Source: Herbaspirillum hiltneri N3
Lineage (GTDB): Bacteria; Pseudomonadota; Gammaproteobacteria; Burkholderiales; Burkholderiaceae_D
Assembly (NCBI RefSeq): GCF_001267925.1
Contig: NZ_CP011409.1
Location: 558,001 to 622,000 of the forward strand
Length of the DNA: 64,000 nucleotides
Direction: 5' to 3'
The position numbers and the translations under genes are program-made. Under the pieces are notes generated by a model that was not told the origin of the DNA, made no database searches, and worked only from the letters and a program-made list of their open reading frames with translations. The first letter of the stretch is position 1; each line of letters starts with the position of its first letter. This document shows positions 22,975-32,792 of this stretch, in pieces.

Positions 22975-25900
22975 GTGAGCCTGATTCACCACGAATGCGA
23001 ACTTGAGCGACATATCGTTGAACAACTGGAAGCCAGTGGTTGGAAAATCGGGGAGCCGGCTGCCTATGATAAGGCGCGGGCGCTCTATCCAGAGGATGTC
23101 GTCACCTGGCTAAAGTCGAGCCAGGAAACCGCCTGGAAAAAGCTTGAAAGCCTGAATGGTGCTAACACTGAGAGAACTGTTCTCGACCGCCTAGTGAAGG
23201 TGCTGGAGGCTAAGGACGGTGGCACCGTGGTGGTGTTGCGCGATGGTTTCCAGCTGGCCGGTGCAGGCACGCTCAAGATGAGCGAGAGCCTACCTGAAGA
23301 CGATCGCAATGAAACCGTTGCCCAGCGCTATGCCTGCAACATTCTGCGAGTGGTTCCCCAGGTGCACTATTCGCTCGACAACGAAAACGCCATTGACTTG
23401 GTGTTCTTCATCAATGGGCTTCCTGTGGCCACTGTGGAGCTCAAGACCGACTTCACGCAGTCCGTTTTTGCTGCCATCAAGCAATACAAGGAAGACCGCG
23501 AGCCCAAGAGCAAATCCACGGGCCGCGCAGAGCCCTTGTTGACGTTCAAGCGTGGTGCGGTAGTGCATTTCGCGATGAGCGACAGCCTCATCTACATGAC
23601 TACCAAACTGGCTGGCGACTCCACTTTCTTCCTGCCCTTCAACCGTGGCGACGACGGCCGTGCGGGCAATCCTCCTGGTGAGACTGGGCCAGACGGTCAG
23701 CCTACTTATCCGGTCAGCTATTTCTGGACGCATGTACTCCAGAAAGATAACTGGCTGCGCATCTTCCACCGCTTTGTTCTCCTTGAGAAGAAGGAGGGCA
23801 AGGACGCGAAGGGTAACACGTCTATCAAGGAAAACATCATCTTCCCGCGTTTCCACCAGTGGGAAGCTGTGACGAAGATGATGTCTGCTGTGCGCGCTGA
23901 GGGCGTTGGTCAGCCATACTGCATTCAGCATAGTGCTGGCTCTGGCAAGACCAACACCATCGCGTGGACATCGCACGCCCTCATTCGCCTGCGTCATCCA
24001 GACGGTGAGCCGTACTTCCACAGCGTGATTGTGGTCACCGACCGTACAGTGCTGGACAAGCAGCTACAGGATGCCATTACCCAGATTGAGCACCAATCGG
24101 GTGTAGTCAAAGCAGTCGACCGTGAGACCTCCAGCTTATCCAAGAGTCAGCAGTTGGCCAAGGCCATGCTGGATGGCGTACCTATCATCGTATGCACGGT
24201 GCAGACTTTCCCCTATGCGCAAGAGGCCATCCTCAAGGAACAAAGCTTGCGTAACCGCCGTTTCGCCGTGGTTATCGACGAGGCACACAGCAGCACCGGC
24301 GGTAGCACAGCCGATGACTTGCGCTTCGTGTTGACTGGCCAAAGTGAGGAGGAATGGGACAAGCTCAGTAAAGAAGAGAAGCTTGCTTTCTGGCAGTCAT
24401 CTCGTCAGCGTCCCAGTAACGCCAGTTACTTCGCCTTCACGGCGACGCCGAAACACTCGACCTTGATGCTTTTTGGTCGACCCAAGGTCCAAGGTCAGCC
24501 AGTATCCAAAGAGAATCCGCCGGTGCCGTTCCATCTGTACACGATGCAACAGGCCATCGACGAGGGGTTCATTCTTGATGTTCTCAAGAATTACACCTCC
24601 TACAAGGTTGCGTATCGCTTGGGTTCGGAGATGGCAAAGGCCGCTCACGAGCGTGTGGATGAAAAATCCGGAAGGCGTTCTTTGGCGAAGTGGATGTCTC
24701 TGCACCCAACTAATGTGGGGCAGAAGGTTCAGCTTATTGTTGAACACTTCCGTGCCAACGTGGCCCGTCTACTGAATGGGCAGGCCAAAGCCATGGTGGT
24801 AACCGGTTCCCGCGCCTCCGCAGTGGCTTATGCCCGTGCGTTCAAGTCTTTTTGTGAGACCCAGGGTTATGCGAACTTACACGCAATGGTTGCTTTCAGC
24901 GGCGACGTCGCTAACAAAGACAAACAGACCGATGTATTGATTGACGACCAGTTGGATGCAGGCTACCAGTTCAACGAAGTGAATATGAATCCTGACCTTC
25001 GTGGTCGGGATATGCGTAAGGCTTTCGATACCTCAGAATTCCAAGTGATGATTGTCGCGAACAAGTTCCAGACGGGCTTCGACCAGCCCAAGCTGGTAGC
25101 GATGTACGTGGACAAGAAAATCTCGGGTGTTGAGGCTGTCCAAACTTTATCGCGTTTGAATCGGACCTATCCGGGCAAAGACAAAACATACGTCATCGAT
25201 TTTGTGAATGAGCCGGATGAAATACTGGCGGCATTTAAGAAGTACTACCGTGACGCCCAGGTTTCTGACGTCCAAGACTTCAACGTTGTTTATGACTTGA
25301 AGCAAAAGCTGGACTCTGCACACATCTATGAGCCCAACGAGGTTGCGCGCTTCGCCGAAGCTATCGTGGATAAAAATGTCACCCACGAGAAGCTATTCAC
25401 CCTAACCCAGCCTGCTACTGACCGCTTCAACAAGAAGCTCGATGAGTTGACGAAGGCGATTGACCATTGGGAAAAGGTTTGGGAGAAAGCCGATAAGGAC
25501 GGCAACGAGGTTGGGAAAAAAGAAGCTGACGCCTACCGGGCGGAGGCTTCGACGGAGCGAGATGAGCTCATCGTATTCAGCTCGAGCCTGGCTAAGTTCG
25601 TCCGCAACTACGAGTACATCGCGCAGCTCATTGATTTTGGTGACCCTGAGTTGGAGGCATTTGCTGGATTTGCCCGTTTGCTGCGTAAGCGATTGCGCGG
25701 AGTTGGCGCGGACCAGATTGACCTCGAAGGGTTGAAACTGACGCATTTCCGTATCAGGAAGGGTGGGGACCTGGAAGGCGTTGGGCCTGAGGGCGAAACG
25801 CCTACGCTGGACCCGATTACCGATAACGGGATGCGAGAGGGGCGTGACACGCAGAAGGCCTACCTTGAAGACTTGGTCGAGAAGCTTAACAACGCCTTCG

Positions 25901-26190
25901 GTAAGGACGTGAGTGAGAAAGACAAAGTCGCGCTGGCAGTCCACGTTTCCGAATGCCTCAGGGACGATAAGCAGGTGATGGCGCAGGTTGAGAACAACAC
26001 CAAGGAGGAGGCAATGAAGGCCAATCTTCCGCAGGCGGCTGTTCAAATCATCGTGCAAGCCATGCAGAGTCACCAGGCAATGGCGACCAAGCTGTTGAGC
26101 GATGAGGCAACTCGTGGACTGTTCCTGGATGTGGTCTATGACCTTCTCAAGAAAGATAGCGGCGGTGACTTGATTCGTGCTGTTCGTTAG
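22975..26190 (+). CDS. hsdR: Type I restriction endonuclease subunit R
   Basis: About 1071 aa from the GTG at 22975, which has GGGAGG five bases upstream. The N-terminal nuclease domain has D141 (AIDLVFF) and E155-x-K157 (VELK). The motor part has Walker A HSAGSGKTN (about 320), VIDEAHSS (about 435), FTATP and FQTGFDQP. The C-terminal helical domain binds the methyltransferase core. It translocates DNA with ATP and cuts unmodified DNA away from the recognition site. All key residues appear intact, so restriction is probably functional. Confidence 0.96.
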   Translation: MSLIHHECELERHIVEQLEASGWKIGEPAAYDKARALYPEDVVTWLKSSQETAWKKLESLNGANTERTVLDRLVKVLEAKDGGTVVVLRDGFQLAGAGTLKMSESLPEDDRNETVAQRYACNILRVVPQVHYSLDNENAIDLVFFINGLPVATVELKTDFTQSVFAAIKQYKEDREPKSKSTGRAEPLLTFKRGAVVHFAMSDSLIYMTTKLAGDSTFFLPFNRGDDGRAGNPPGETGPDGQPTYPVSYFWTHVLQKDNWLRIFHRFVLLEKKEGKDAKGNTSIKENIIFPRFHQWEAVTKMMSAVRAEGVGQPYCIQHSAGSGKTNTIAWTSHALIRLRHPDGEPYFHSVIVVTDRTVLDKQLQDAITQIEHQSGVVKAVDRETSSLSKSQQLAKAMLDGVPIIVCTVQTFPYAQEAILKEQSLRNRRFAVVIDEAHSSTGGSTADDLRFVLTGQSEEEWDKLSKEEKLAFWQSSRQRPSNASYFAFTATPKHSTLMLFGRPKVQGQPVSKENPPVPFHLYTMQQAIDEGFILDVLKNYTSYKVAYRLGSEMAKAAHERVDEKSGRRSLAKWMSLHPTNVGQKVQLIVEHFRANVARLLNGQAKAMVVTGSRASAVAYARAFKSFCETQGYANLHAMVAFSGDVANKDKQTDVLIDDQLDAGYQFNEVNMNPDLRGRDMRKAFDTSEFQVMIVANKFQTGFDQPKLVAMYVDKKISGVEAVQTLSRLNRTYPGKDKTYVIDFVNEPDEILAAFKKYYRDAQVSDVQDFNVVYDLKQKLDSAHIYEPNEVARFAEAIVDKNVTHEKLFTLTQPATDRFNKKLDELTKAIDHWEKVWEKADKDGNEVGKKEADAYRAEASTERDELIVFSSSLAKFVRNYEYIAQLIDFGDPELEAFAGFARLLRKRLRGVGADQIDLEGLKLTHFRIRKGGDLEGVGPEGETPTLDPITDNGMREGRDTQKAYLEDLVEKLNNAFGKDVSEKDKVALAVHVSECLRDDKQVMAQVENNTKEEAMKANLPQAAVQIIVQAMQSHQAMATKLLSDEATRGLFLDVVYDLLKKDSGGDLIRAVR

Positions 26191-26234
26191 AGATAAACAT
26201 ATCCTATCAACTAGTTTTGAATAGCGAAGCATAC

Positions 26235-27062
26235 ATGGTGCGTTCTTTGTCTCCTAAGCCCGAATACCTCCAAAACTTCAAGCAAATAGGTACTTTGAGT
26301 TTAGGTAGTGGTGAAAAATGCGACGTTTGGGAGCTCGCTATCGCTGCTGATGCGGCTTGTCTAAGTGAATGGGCTAAAAGATTTCGTCAGACGTACTGCT
26401 CCGATGAGGACCTTGACATCCTGCGAGAGGGGACAGGAAAGTCGCGAGCTGAGTATCTATTGGAATTGGTCTTCCCCGACAAGAGCGAGAAACCTGGCCC
26501 CGCCGTCCGCTCTGGAGATTTTGCGGAATTACTTGTAGCGGACTACGTCGAGTTTGTCCTTGGCTACTGGGTTCCACGTGGCAAATATGCGGAGAAGGGG
26601 AGTCGAGACGAGTCCGTCAAAGGTGTAGATATTATCGGTTTTCAGTGCGATGACCCAGAGCAACCGAAGCCGACCGACGAGATGTTGACCTTCGAGGCGA
26701 AAGCTCAACTTGGCGGTGGCAAGTATAAGGACCGTCTGCAAGTTGCTGTCGATGACTCAGGCAAAGACTATCTCCGAGCTGGCGAGACGTTGGCTGCGAT
26801 GAAACGGCGTATGCATATGGCTGGCGAAAATATTTCCATGCGGGTGGTTCAGCGATTTCAAAACGCTGTTGACCGTCCCTACCGACTGCTGTCAGGCGCT
26901 GCCGCCATTCTTTCCGACGAGGCGTTCGACCCAGGGGCTATCAGCGGAACTAATGTCGCCAAACACAACAACGCTGCCAACTTAAAGCTAATTTCCATTA
27001 AGGGGAACGCCCTAATGACCCTTGCTCACACCTTGTACCAGCGAGCCGCCGATGAAGCCTGA
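26235..27062 (+). CDS. hamA: Hachiman anti-phage system nuclease subunit HamA (DUF1837)
   Basis: About 275 aa; the ATG at 26235 is preferred over an upstream TTG at 26217. The central part has a PD-(D/E)xK-like nuclease core: GDFAELLVADYVEF helix, D132 in VKGVDIIGF, and E154-x-K156 in LTFEAKAQLGG. This matches the DUF1837/HamA family, in which the protein degrades DNA once released or activated by the helicase HamB. It lies 44 bases after hsdR on the same strand and overlaps hamB by 11 bases. The pair is the standard two-gene Hachiman order. Confidence 0.88.
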   Translation: MVRSLSPKPEYLQNFKQIGTLSLGSGEKCDVWELAIAADAACLSEWAKRFRQTYCSDEDLDILREGTGKSRAEYLLELVFPDKSEKPGPAVRSGDFAELLVADYVEFVLGYWVPRGKYAEKGSRDESVKGVDIIGFQCDDPEQPKPTDEMLTFEAKAQLGGGKYKDRLQVAVDDSGKDYLRAGETLAAMKRRMHMAGENISMRVVQRFQNAVDRPYRLLSGAAAILSDEAFDPGAISGTNVAKHNNAANLKLISIKGNALMTLAHTLYQRAADEA

Positions 27063-30000
27063 AATTAATAGCCGTCGGTACTTTGGCATTACGCGGTCGA
27101 AAGGAAAGATGTATGAGTTGGGATTGCCGGAAGAGTCCCATATTGCTGTGCCAGATGGGGTTGAACCTGCTGCCTTATTTCCTTTGGCCATAGGGACGCT
27201 GATGGACGCTGCTGCAGCGCTGAATGATGCTGTAGACGTCGAGAGCGGCCTAGGGCAGGACCTACGGGACGAAATTGGCTTTGCAGCCAGCTTCTTCGAC
27301 GCCTACCTAGATTCTCGATTTGATACTAACGTATCTCGAGAAGTCACGCTGCTCGCATCTGCTAGCTATTTTTTGGGTCAGCGTCCGGGAAGCAGCCTGG
27401 TGCTTTCCCGGCGGCTTTTGGCCGAAGGTGTCAATGCAGTTGAGCACCTGACGATGTGGGTATTGCAAGCTGACTGGCGTCGTCCTCCTAATTTGGCTGA
27501 GCATTGGCTCACGGAGCTTCTGTACGAGTTATCCTTTCGGCTAATGGGTCACTTCAACGACGGCGCTTCGCCCGAGCTTGTACTTGAATTATTGAATAAA
27601 ATTCGTCGATTGACCTATGCCAGCGGCACTTCCCGGGAAGTTCTTTTAGCCGAAGTTACTGCTGCGGTGATTAAGCTGCGCATGGCTGGTTCTGCTTGGA
27701 CGTTGTTGCCGGACTTCAGTGGCTTGGACAGTTCTGCTTGGGCGGAGGCAATCCGTCGCCCTGGCTTCCCAAAGGAACTGTGGCCTTCCCAGAAGCTGCT
27801 CGGAAGAGCTGAGCTGTTCGCTGGTAAGTCAGGGTTAGTCCAAATGCCTACTAGCGCAGGCAAAACACGCTCCGTCGAAATCATACTTCGAAGTGCTTTC
27901 TTGAGCGACCGGACGCGAGTTGCCGTACTCGTAGCACCGTTTCGTGCGTTGTGCCACGAGATTGCTACTTCGCTTCGTCATGCGTTCAAGGGTGAGGACG
28001 TCAAGGTGAATGAGCTTTCTGACGCCCTACAACTAGATTTTTCCGAGCAGTTGGCCGAATTGTTTGGCCAGGCAGCCCCAACAACCCGACACCTAATGGT
28101 ATTGACACCGGAGAAGTTTTTGTATGTGCTCAGGCAAGAGCCGTCTTTGGTTGCTCATATTGGATTGGTAGTTTATGACGAGGGCCACCAGTTCGATACT
28201 GGTCCACGTGGCATTACCTATGAGCTTCTATTGACCGAAATTAAGGGGTTGCTTCAAGAATCGGCACAGACCGTTCTTATATCCGCTGTCATCAGGAACG
28301 CGCAGGCAGTCGGGACTTGGTTAATTGGTAATGAACCAAATGTGGTGGACGGAAGCGGGCTGCTATCTACTGCTCGCTCAGTCGCATTTGCGACTTGGAG
28401 CGAGCGCCTCGGTCAATTATTGTTCTTTGAATCAGATAACTATATGCATCCGGACTATTTCGTTCCCAGGAGTATTGAGGCCGAAGAGCTGGAATCGCGT
28501 CCGAGAGAACGTACGAAACGAGTATTTCCACAAAAGGGAACTGATGCGTGGAAAGACGTTTCGCTTTACCTGGGTATTCGCTTGGCACCTAGTGGTGCCG
28601 TAGCCGTGTTCTGCGGTAGAAAGGATACTGCGAGTGGCTTGGCCGAACGTGCGGTTGAAATTTACGAACGAGGTTTCAAGCTCCCAGCGCCTGCTTTGGC
28701 GTCAGATGCTAGTGAAACTCAACGTTTAACTCATTTAGCAACGCAAAACTTTGGCCCGGACTCTATGGTAGCTAAGGCTGCAGCGCTTGGCGTTTTTGTC
28801 CACCATGGAACTACGCCACAAGGATTGCGGTTGTCGATTGAGCACGCGATGCAGAGCGAGCTAATCAAGCTCGTGATTTGTACTTCGACCCTGGCGCAAG
28901 GTGTCAATTTGCCGATTCGGTATCTCATCGTATCAGGCGTAAATCAAGGTGCTGAACGAATCAAGACACGGGACTTCCAGAACCTGATTGGTCGTGCCGG
29001 TCGAGCAGGCATGCATACAGAAGGACTTGTCCTTTTTGCTGACCCAAAGGTCATCGACAATAAAGGGGAGCGGTGGCGTCTGGAGGCGGCTGTCGGATTA
29101 TTGAAGGCAGAGAATTCCGAAGAGACGTCTAGCTCGCTCCTCAACTTGCTGGCACCCATCGAGGCCCCCGATGGCAATAACGTCCTACCAATCTCCACAG
29201 AAAATATGCTGCAGGCCTATTTTAAACGAGGCAACGAATTGCAGGCCTGGGCCGCTGAGATTGCTGAAGCAAATAAGCAACTTGGATTTAACTACCGTTC
29301 GTTGATAAAGGAGATTTCGAGTAGGCAGCGGCAGCTATCTGCTCTAGAAAGCTACTTGATGGCTAATCGTGGTGTCGATAGCTTCGAAATCATGTTGTCC
29401 AAAGTACGCGACCTAGCGGCCTCGACGCTTGCCTACTCTCTAGCGGATGCGGCTGCGCGAGAGTCTCTTATGCGACTTTTTGAGCTGTCTGCTACATATA
29501 TAGAAGAGTTAGTTCCTGATACAGCTGAACAGGCGACCTACGCAAAGACTCTGTTAAGCGCCTTTGATGGGAGAAAGGTAGAGGCATGGGTTCAGGAGCA
29601 TGAGGCCACGCTGAGAGCCCTTCAGACATCTGACGCCTGGCTGGAAGCAGTATGGCCGCTTTTAAACTCGTTGGTCGACGATACGCTATTGACCGGAATG
29701 GAGCCAGCCGGCATATCAATACAGCTTGCTCGGGAATGGATGCGGGGAGCCTCCTATCGCGAGCTAATCACCTTGGCGCAAGATGTCAAAGCCTCCAAAC
29801 CGTGGGGAGAATCTAAGCGGCGAAAACTCAACGAAGCTGACGTGCTCCAGTACTTGGAGGGCTGTCTTGGTTTTGACTGTCCGCTGGTTGCCGCCGCTAT
29901 TGGTCAGTTTCTTTTTGGAATTGCAGGACTCGATAGCCAAGAGGCTGGCCCCTTGAATGAGTTTCAGAAGTCTCTGGCCTACGGCTTACCGAACAAACTT

Positions 30001-30186
30001 GCCGTGTCAGCTTATGAGGCCGGTATGGCCGACAGATGTATTGCGCAGAATATTGCACTAGAGCTTTTTTTGGATGGATATGACGGATTTAGTTTCCGCG
30101 CTGCGTTGCCCGAGTACCGTGATTTAGTCGCAGCTGTGCTGGAAGACTATCCGTCTTACTTTGGCACAGTGCTTGAGAGCATTTAG
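27052..30186 (+). CDS. hamB: Hachiman anti-phage system helicase subunit HamB
   Basis: About 1044 aa from the ATG at 27052, inside the end of hamA. Superfamily 2 helicase: Walker A MPTSAGKTRS (about 265-272), DEGH box VYDEGHQF (about 376), SAVIRNA, STLAQGVNLPIR and motif VI QNLIGRAGRAG (about 645), the Ski2-like pattern. Long helical N- and C-terminal regions flank the motor. HamB senses phage-associated DNA structures and controls HamA. ATPase motifs appear complete, so the system looks intact. Confidence 0.88.
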   Translation: MKPEINSRRYFGITRSKGKMYELGLPEESHIAVPDGVEPAALFPLAIGTLMDAAAALNDAVDVESGLGQDLRDEIGFAASFFDAYLDSRFDTNVSREVTLLASASYFLGQRPGSSLVLSRRLLAEGVNAVEHLTMWVLQADWRRPPNLAEHWLTELLYELSFRLMGHFNDGASPELVLELLNKIRRLTYASGTSREVLLAEVTAAVIKLRMAGSAWTLLPDFSGLDSSAWAEAIRRPGFPKELWPSQKLLGRAELFAGKSGLVQMPTSAGKTRSVEIILRSAFLSDRTRVAVLVAPFRALCHEIATSLRHAFKGEDVKVNELSDALQLDFSEQLAELFGQAAPTTRHLMVLTPEKFLYVLRQEPSLVAHIGLVVYDEGHQFDTGPRGITYELLLTEIKGLLQESAQTVLISAVIRNAQAVGTWLIGNEPNVVDGSGLLSTARSVAFATWSERLGQLLFFESDNYMHPDYFVPRSIEAEELESRPRERTKRVFPQKGTDAWKDVSLYLGIRLAPSGAVAVFCGRKDTASGLAERAVEIYERGFKLPAPALASDASETQRLTHLATQNFGPDSMVAKAAALGVFVHHGTTPQGLRLSIEHAMQSELIKLVICTSTLAQGVNLPIRYLIVSGVNQGAERIKTRDFQNLIGRAGRAGMHTEGLVLFADPKVIDNKGERWRLEAAVGLLKAENSEETSSSLLNLLAPIEAPDGNNVLPISTENMLQAYFKRGNELQAWAAEIAEANKQLGFNYRSLIKEISSRQRQLSALESYLMANRGVDSFEIMLSKVRDLAASTLAYSLADAAARESLMRLFELSATYIEELVPDTAEQATYAKTLLSAFDGRKVEAWVQEHEATLRALQTSDAWLEAVWPLLNSLVDDTLLTGMEPAGISIQLAREWMRGASYRELITLAQDVKASKPWGESKRRKLNEADVLQYLEGCLGFDCPLVAAAIGQFLFGIAGLDSQEAGPLNEFQKSLAYGLPNKLAVSAYEAGMADRCIAQNIALELFLDGYDGFSFRAALPEYRDLVAAVLEDYPSYFGTVLESI

Positions 30187-30604
30187 TTTACAGCGCTCGA
30201 CGGATTCTTCTTCTGTTTCCCGATTGTCAAACTCAAGCCTCGTCTTTACTGCGTTCGCTCCCGGGCGGCGAAATAGAGCCATATTACCGGACTTTGCAAT
30301 CAAGCGATGATTGGCGTGGTGAACCCTGGGGTGGGCCGTCGTCCATTCATCTTTGGAGTCGGCTCGACAAGAAGATCACCTCACCGCCCGCCTTGGGTTA
30401 GCAAGACAGCTCCATTTTTTTCATATAAATTATGTGGCCGCTGCCAACCAAAAAACATACTCACGCCAGTTTTCCACAATAAAATTTATTGCTCTTTGGG
30501 TCTCCCAGCGCCAGCAGGCTTGCCCAGAAGACGACCTGGCTTTGTCGATCTGCGGTCCTCTGCTCTTGCGCAATGAAAACTGCTCGATCTGGCGCAGCGG
30601 CGTA

Positions 30605-30725
30605 ACCAATATCACCTACATCCGAACCTGCGAAGGATGGTTGTATCTGGGGCGGTAATGGATCTCTATTCGCGTCAGATCGTCGGCTGGGTCATACGCG
30701 CTACGATGAGTGCTGATCAGTGGGT
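30605..30725 (+). pseudogene. IS3-family transposase (OrfB) internal fragment
   Basis: One frame reads VTNITYIRTCEGWLYL, the next VMDLYSRQIVGWVIR: the conserved segment before the second Asp of IS3-type transposases, split by a frameshift near 30652. No other part of the element is found nearby. The stretch 30187-30604 holds no supported gene; short open frames there lack ribosome sites. Confidence 0.82.
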
Positions 30726-30849
30726 ATAAACCGAATGCGAGTTTCCGATTCACAAAGAGGAGGTGCCAACTCACTTCCATTCTATTCTGATAACTTGACC
30801 GTTTTCTACCATAGAACGTATCAATAGTGAGAAAGGTGATTCGGGAGGT

Positions 30850-31491
30850 ATGAGCAGATTCAAGGATTTCATGAATAGCGATGCTGGTGCTTACGCTCGC
30901 TATCAGAAGCGCCAGCAGCGGCGCGTTCATATCTACATTGACGATATTGAGCCGCAGTCGAAGAATATGCCCGGAGATGATCGGGATAAATTCCAGAACG
31001 CAGTCGCTGAACAATTAACTTCGATGAAACGATCAACCTTCTCGGGCGACGTTGCTCTGAAAATTAATCTTGCGACGACAAGCAAGGATGCGCCGCAAGC
31101 ACATACAATCGCCAAAAATCTGTTAGATCTTCTCGGTGTGCGGCGCCCGCTTGTGAAATGGCCACGCCGACATCTCTTGTATAGGGATGATCGGCAAATT
31201 CAAGCGCTCTCCGTTTCTTGTCGCCATGGAGAAAGTTCTCCTACTATCAGCATTGAAGCGCGACCATTCGCAGCAGCACTCGATGATCTTGAGTTCGCGG
31301 CTGAGGCAAGGCGCTCCATCGAGATGAGCAGTGATTACCTCTATGAGCAAGACCGTGAGGCAGACTGGGTCGAGAGATTCCGTGATCTCATAGACAGCGA
31401 TGAAAATAACAATCGGTATCTTGATGACAAGCAATATGAGGCTTACCGGAATATGGTGCGATGGTACGCGCAACGAGCCTTGCTCAAGTGA
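30850..31491 (+). CDS. RusA-like fold protein, diverged (uncharacterised)
   Basis: 213 aa, preceded by GGGAGG almost touching the ATG; an internal ATG seven codons later is also possible. I read a RusA-like Holliday-junction resolvase pattern: beta strand RRVHIYIDD, strand VALKINLATTSKD, helix HTIAKNLLDLLG, then YRDDRQIQALSVSC and TISIEARP. In active RusA the helix starts with DxDN; here it is AHTI, so the first acidic motif is lost while the DDRQI motif is kept. A C-terminal charged helical tail (SSDYLYEQDREADW) is unrecognised. It is followed six bases later by a second RusA-like gene on the same strand. Function unknown; the fold call is tentative. Confidence 0.5.
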   Translation: MSRFKDFMNSDAGAYARYQKRQQRRVHIYIDDIEPQSKNMPGDDRDKFQNAVAEQLTSMKRSTFSGDVALKINLATTSKDAPQAHTIAKNLLDLLGVRRPLVKWPRRHLLYRDDRQIQALSVSCRHGESSPTISIEARPFAAALDDLEFAAEARRSIEMSSDYLYEQDREADWVERFRDLIDSDENNNRYLDDKQYEAYRNMVRWYAQRALLK

Positions 31492-31497
31492 AGTGGC

Positions 31498-32121
31498 GTG
31501 ACTATCCCCGTTCTGAGCTGGATGTACGGCCGCCCAAAAGGCATCACAATGAGCTTTGAGAAGGCAATGTGGGGGAGTCACGTAAGCGCATCCAAGCTCC
31601 GACTCCAAGTTGGTGAGCTACCAATTATTAAAGGCAGTTCGGATATATTCAAGCAGAACATCTCGAAAGAAATTACTGCTTTCAAGAATCGCTGGGATTG
31701 GCTCATTAATCCCCTTGTCGTTCCAGTAGCTCTTGAAGTCATTATTCGACCAAGCCCGGAGACACCGCCGGCGATACTTCATGATTTGGACAATATTGTC
31801 CGGGGCTACCTTCTCCCAAGTATTGTTCCTAAATTCGGCACAGTATCTGATCATCGTTGGACAATTGACTTCGATGAGTTGCAGCGGACCAATCCGGAGG
31901 TCGCAAAATATTGGGGGGCTAATCCCACACCACCGTCAGGAACAAAGTCTGGCGTCACACGATATGAAGTTTGGCGACTTCCTGCTGTTTCGGATGAACC
32001 GGGGTCGGGGTTCGTCAGCGCAGCCCTTATTGCAGATGTGGACGCAAACGGCGATCACATGGATGAAATTGATAAAAGTATCAAAACAAGAAGATCTCCT
32101 CGGGATCGCAACTATCGATAG
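31498..32121 (+). CDS. Second RusA-like fold protein (uncharacterised)
   Basis: Up to 207 aa; the start is uncertain (GTG 31498, or ATG 31552 giving 189 aa). Strand VPVALEVIIRPSP is followed by HDLDNIVRGYLLP, which keeps the DxDN motif of RusA-type resolvases, the part missing from the preceding gene. The second acidic motif (DDRQI in the neighbour) is not obvious here. The two genes therefore look complementary and may form a heteromer; that is inference. The last ~20 residues are basic (KTRRSPRDRNYR), perhaps the result of a frameshift into IS-derived sequence beyond. Confidence 0.5.
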   Translation: MTIPVLSWMYGRPKGITMSFEKAMWGSHVSASKLRLQVGELPIIKGSSDIFKQNISKEITAFKNRWDWLINPLVVPVALEVIIRPSPETPPAILHDLDNIVRGYLLPSIVPKFGTVSDHRWTIDFDELQRTNPEVAKYWGANPTPPSGTKSGVTRYEVWRLPAVSDEPGSGFVSAALIADVDANGDHMDEIDKSIKTRRSPRDRNYR

Positions 32122-32274
32122 TAAATACGGTTCTTATGCTCTATCGCAGAAGTGCCGAGTACAGCGCCGTAGGCTTGAATGAAAGCATTGCCACTTTTCC
32201 CGGAAATTTGCATCCTAAGCTGACCCATGTTTAGACCACAATCCTGCTCATGTCAGCGAGCGGGAGAACGAAGT

Positions 32275-32640
32275 GATAGACGTGGCCCTACTTGGAGCTA
32301 TTCGGCGCTGGTACATCCGGGATCGCATTTCGATCAGAGAGATTGCGCGCCGGCTGGACATCTCTCGAAACACAGTTCGTCGCTATATCCGGTCCGGCCT
32401 TCATTGCGCTAGGCAGTCCATGGCAGAACGGATTCGTGGAAAGCTTCAATGGCAAGCCGCGTGACGGATTGCTTAACCGGGAGTGGTTCCGCAGCCGGGT
32501 AGAGGCGAAAGTGCTGATCGAAAGATGACGTCAGTTCTACAACGAGCGCAGGCCGCATAGCGCACATCAGTACCAACCTCCAGCAGCGGTCCGTCGAGCT
32601 TGGCTGGAATCGAATATGATCGACAACCGACTCACTGCCT
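32275..32640 (+). pseudogene. Chimeric IS remnant: IS21 IstA start joined to IS3 OrfB end
   Basis: The first part reads VALLGAIRRWYIRDRISI and SRNTVRRYIRSG, the N-terminal helix-turn-helix of an IS21-type IstA transposase. At about 32400 it switches to LGSPWQNGFVESFNGKPRDG and FYNERRPHSAHQY, the C-terminal part of an IS3-type transposase, in another frame and with an in-frame TGA at 32526. Two elements have been joined by deletion. The stretches 32122-32274 and 32641-32792 show no gene. Confidence 0.8.
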
Positions 32641-32792
32641 GACTGGCTACAAATTACCGACGCAGGTCAGACACGCACGAGTCATTTGGCTCGTAGCGCT
32701 TCTCAAAATCTACGGCTCGATTCGCTAGCGGAACCAGGCAGGCGAATCGGGTCGTAAAACAGCTTGATTCCTGAATCCTTTCCTGAAAAAAC

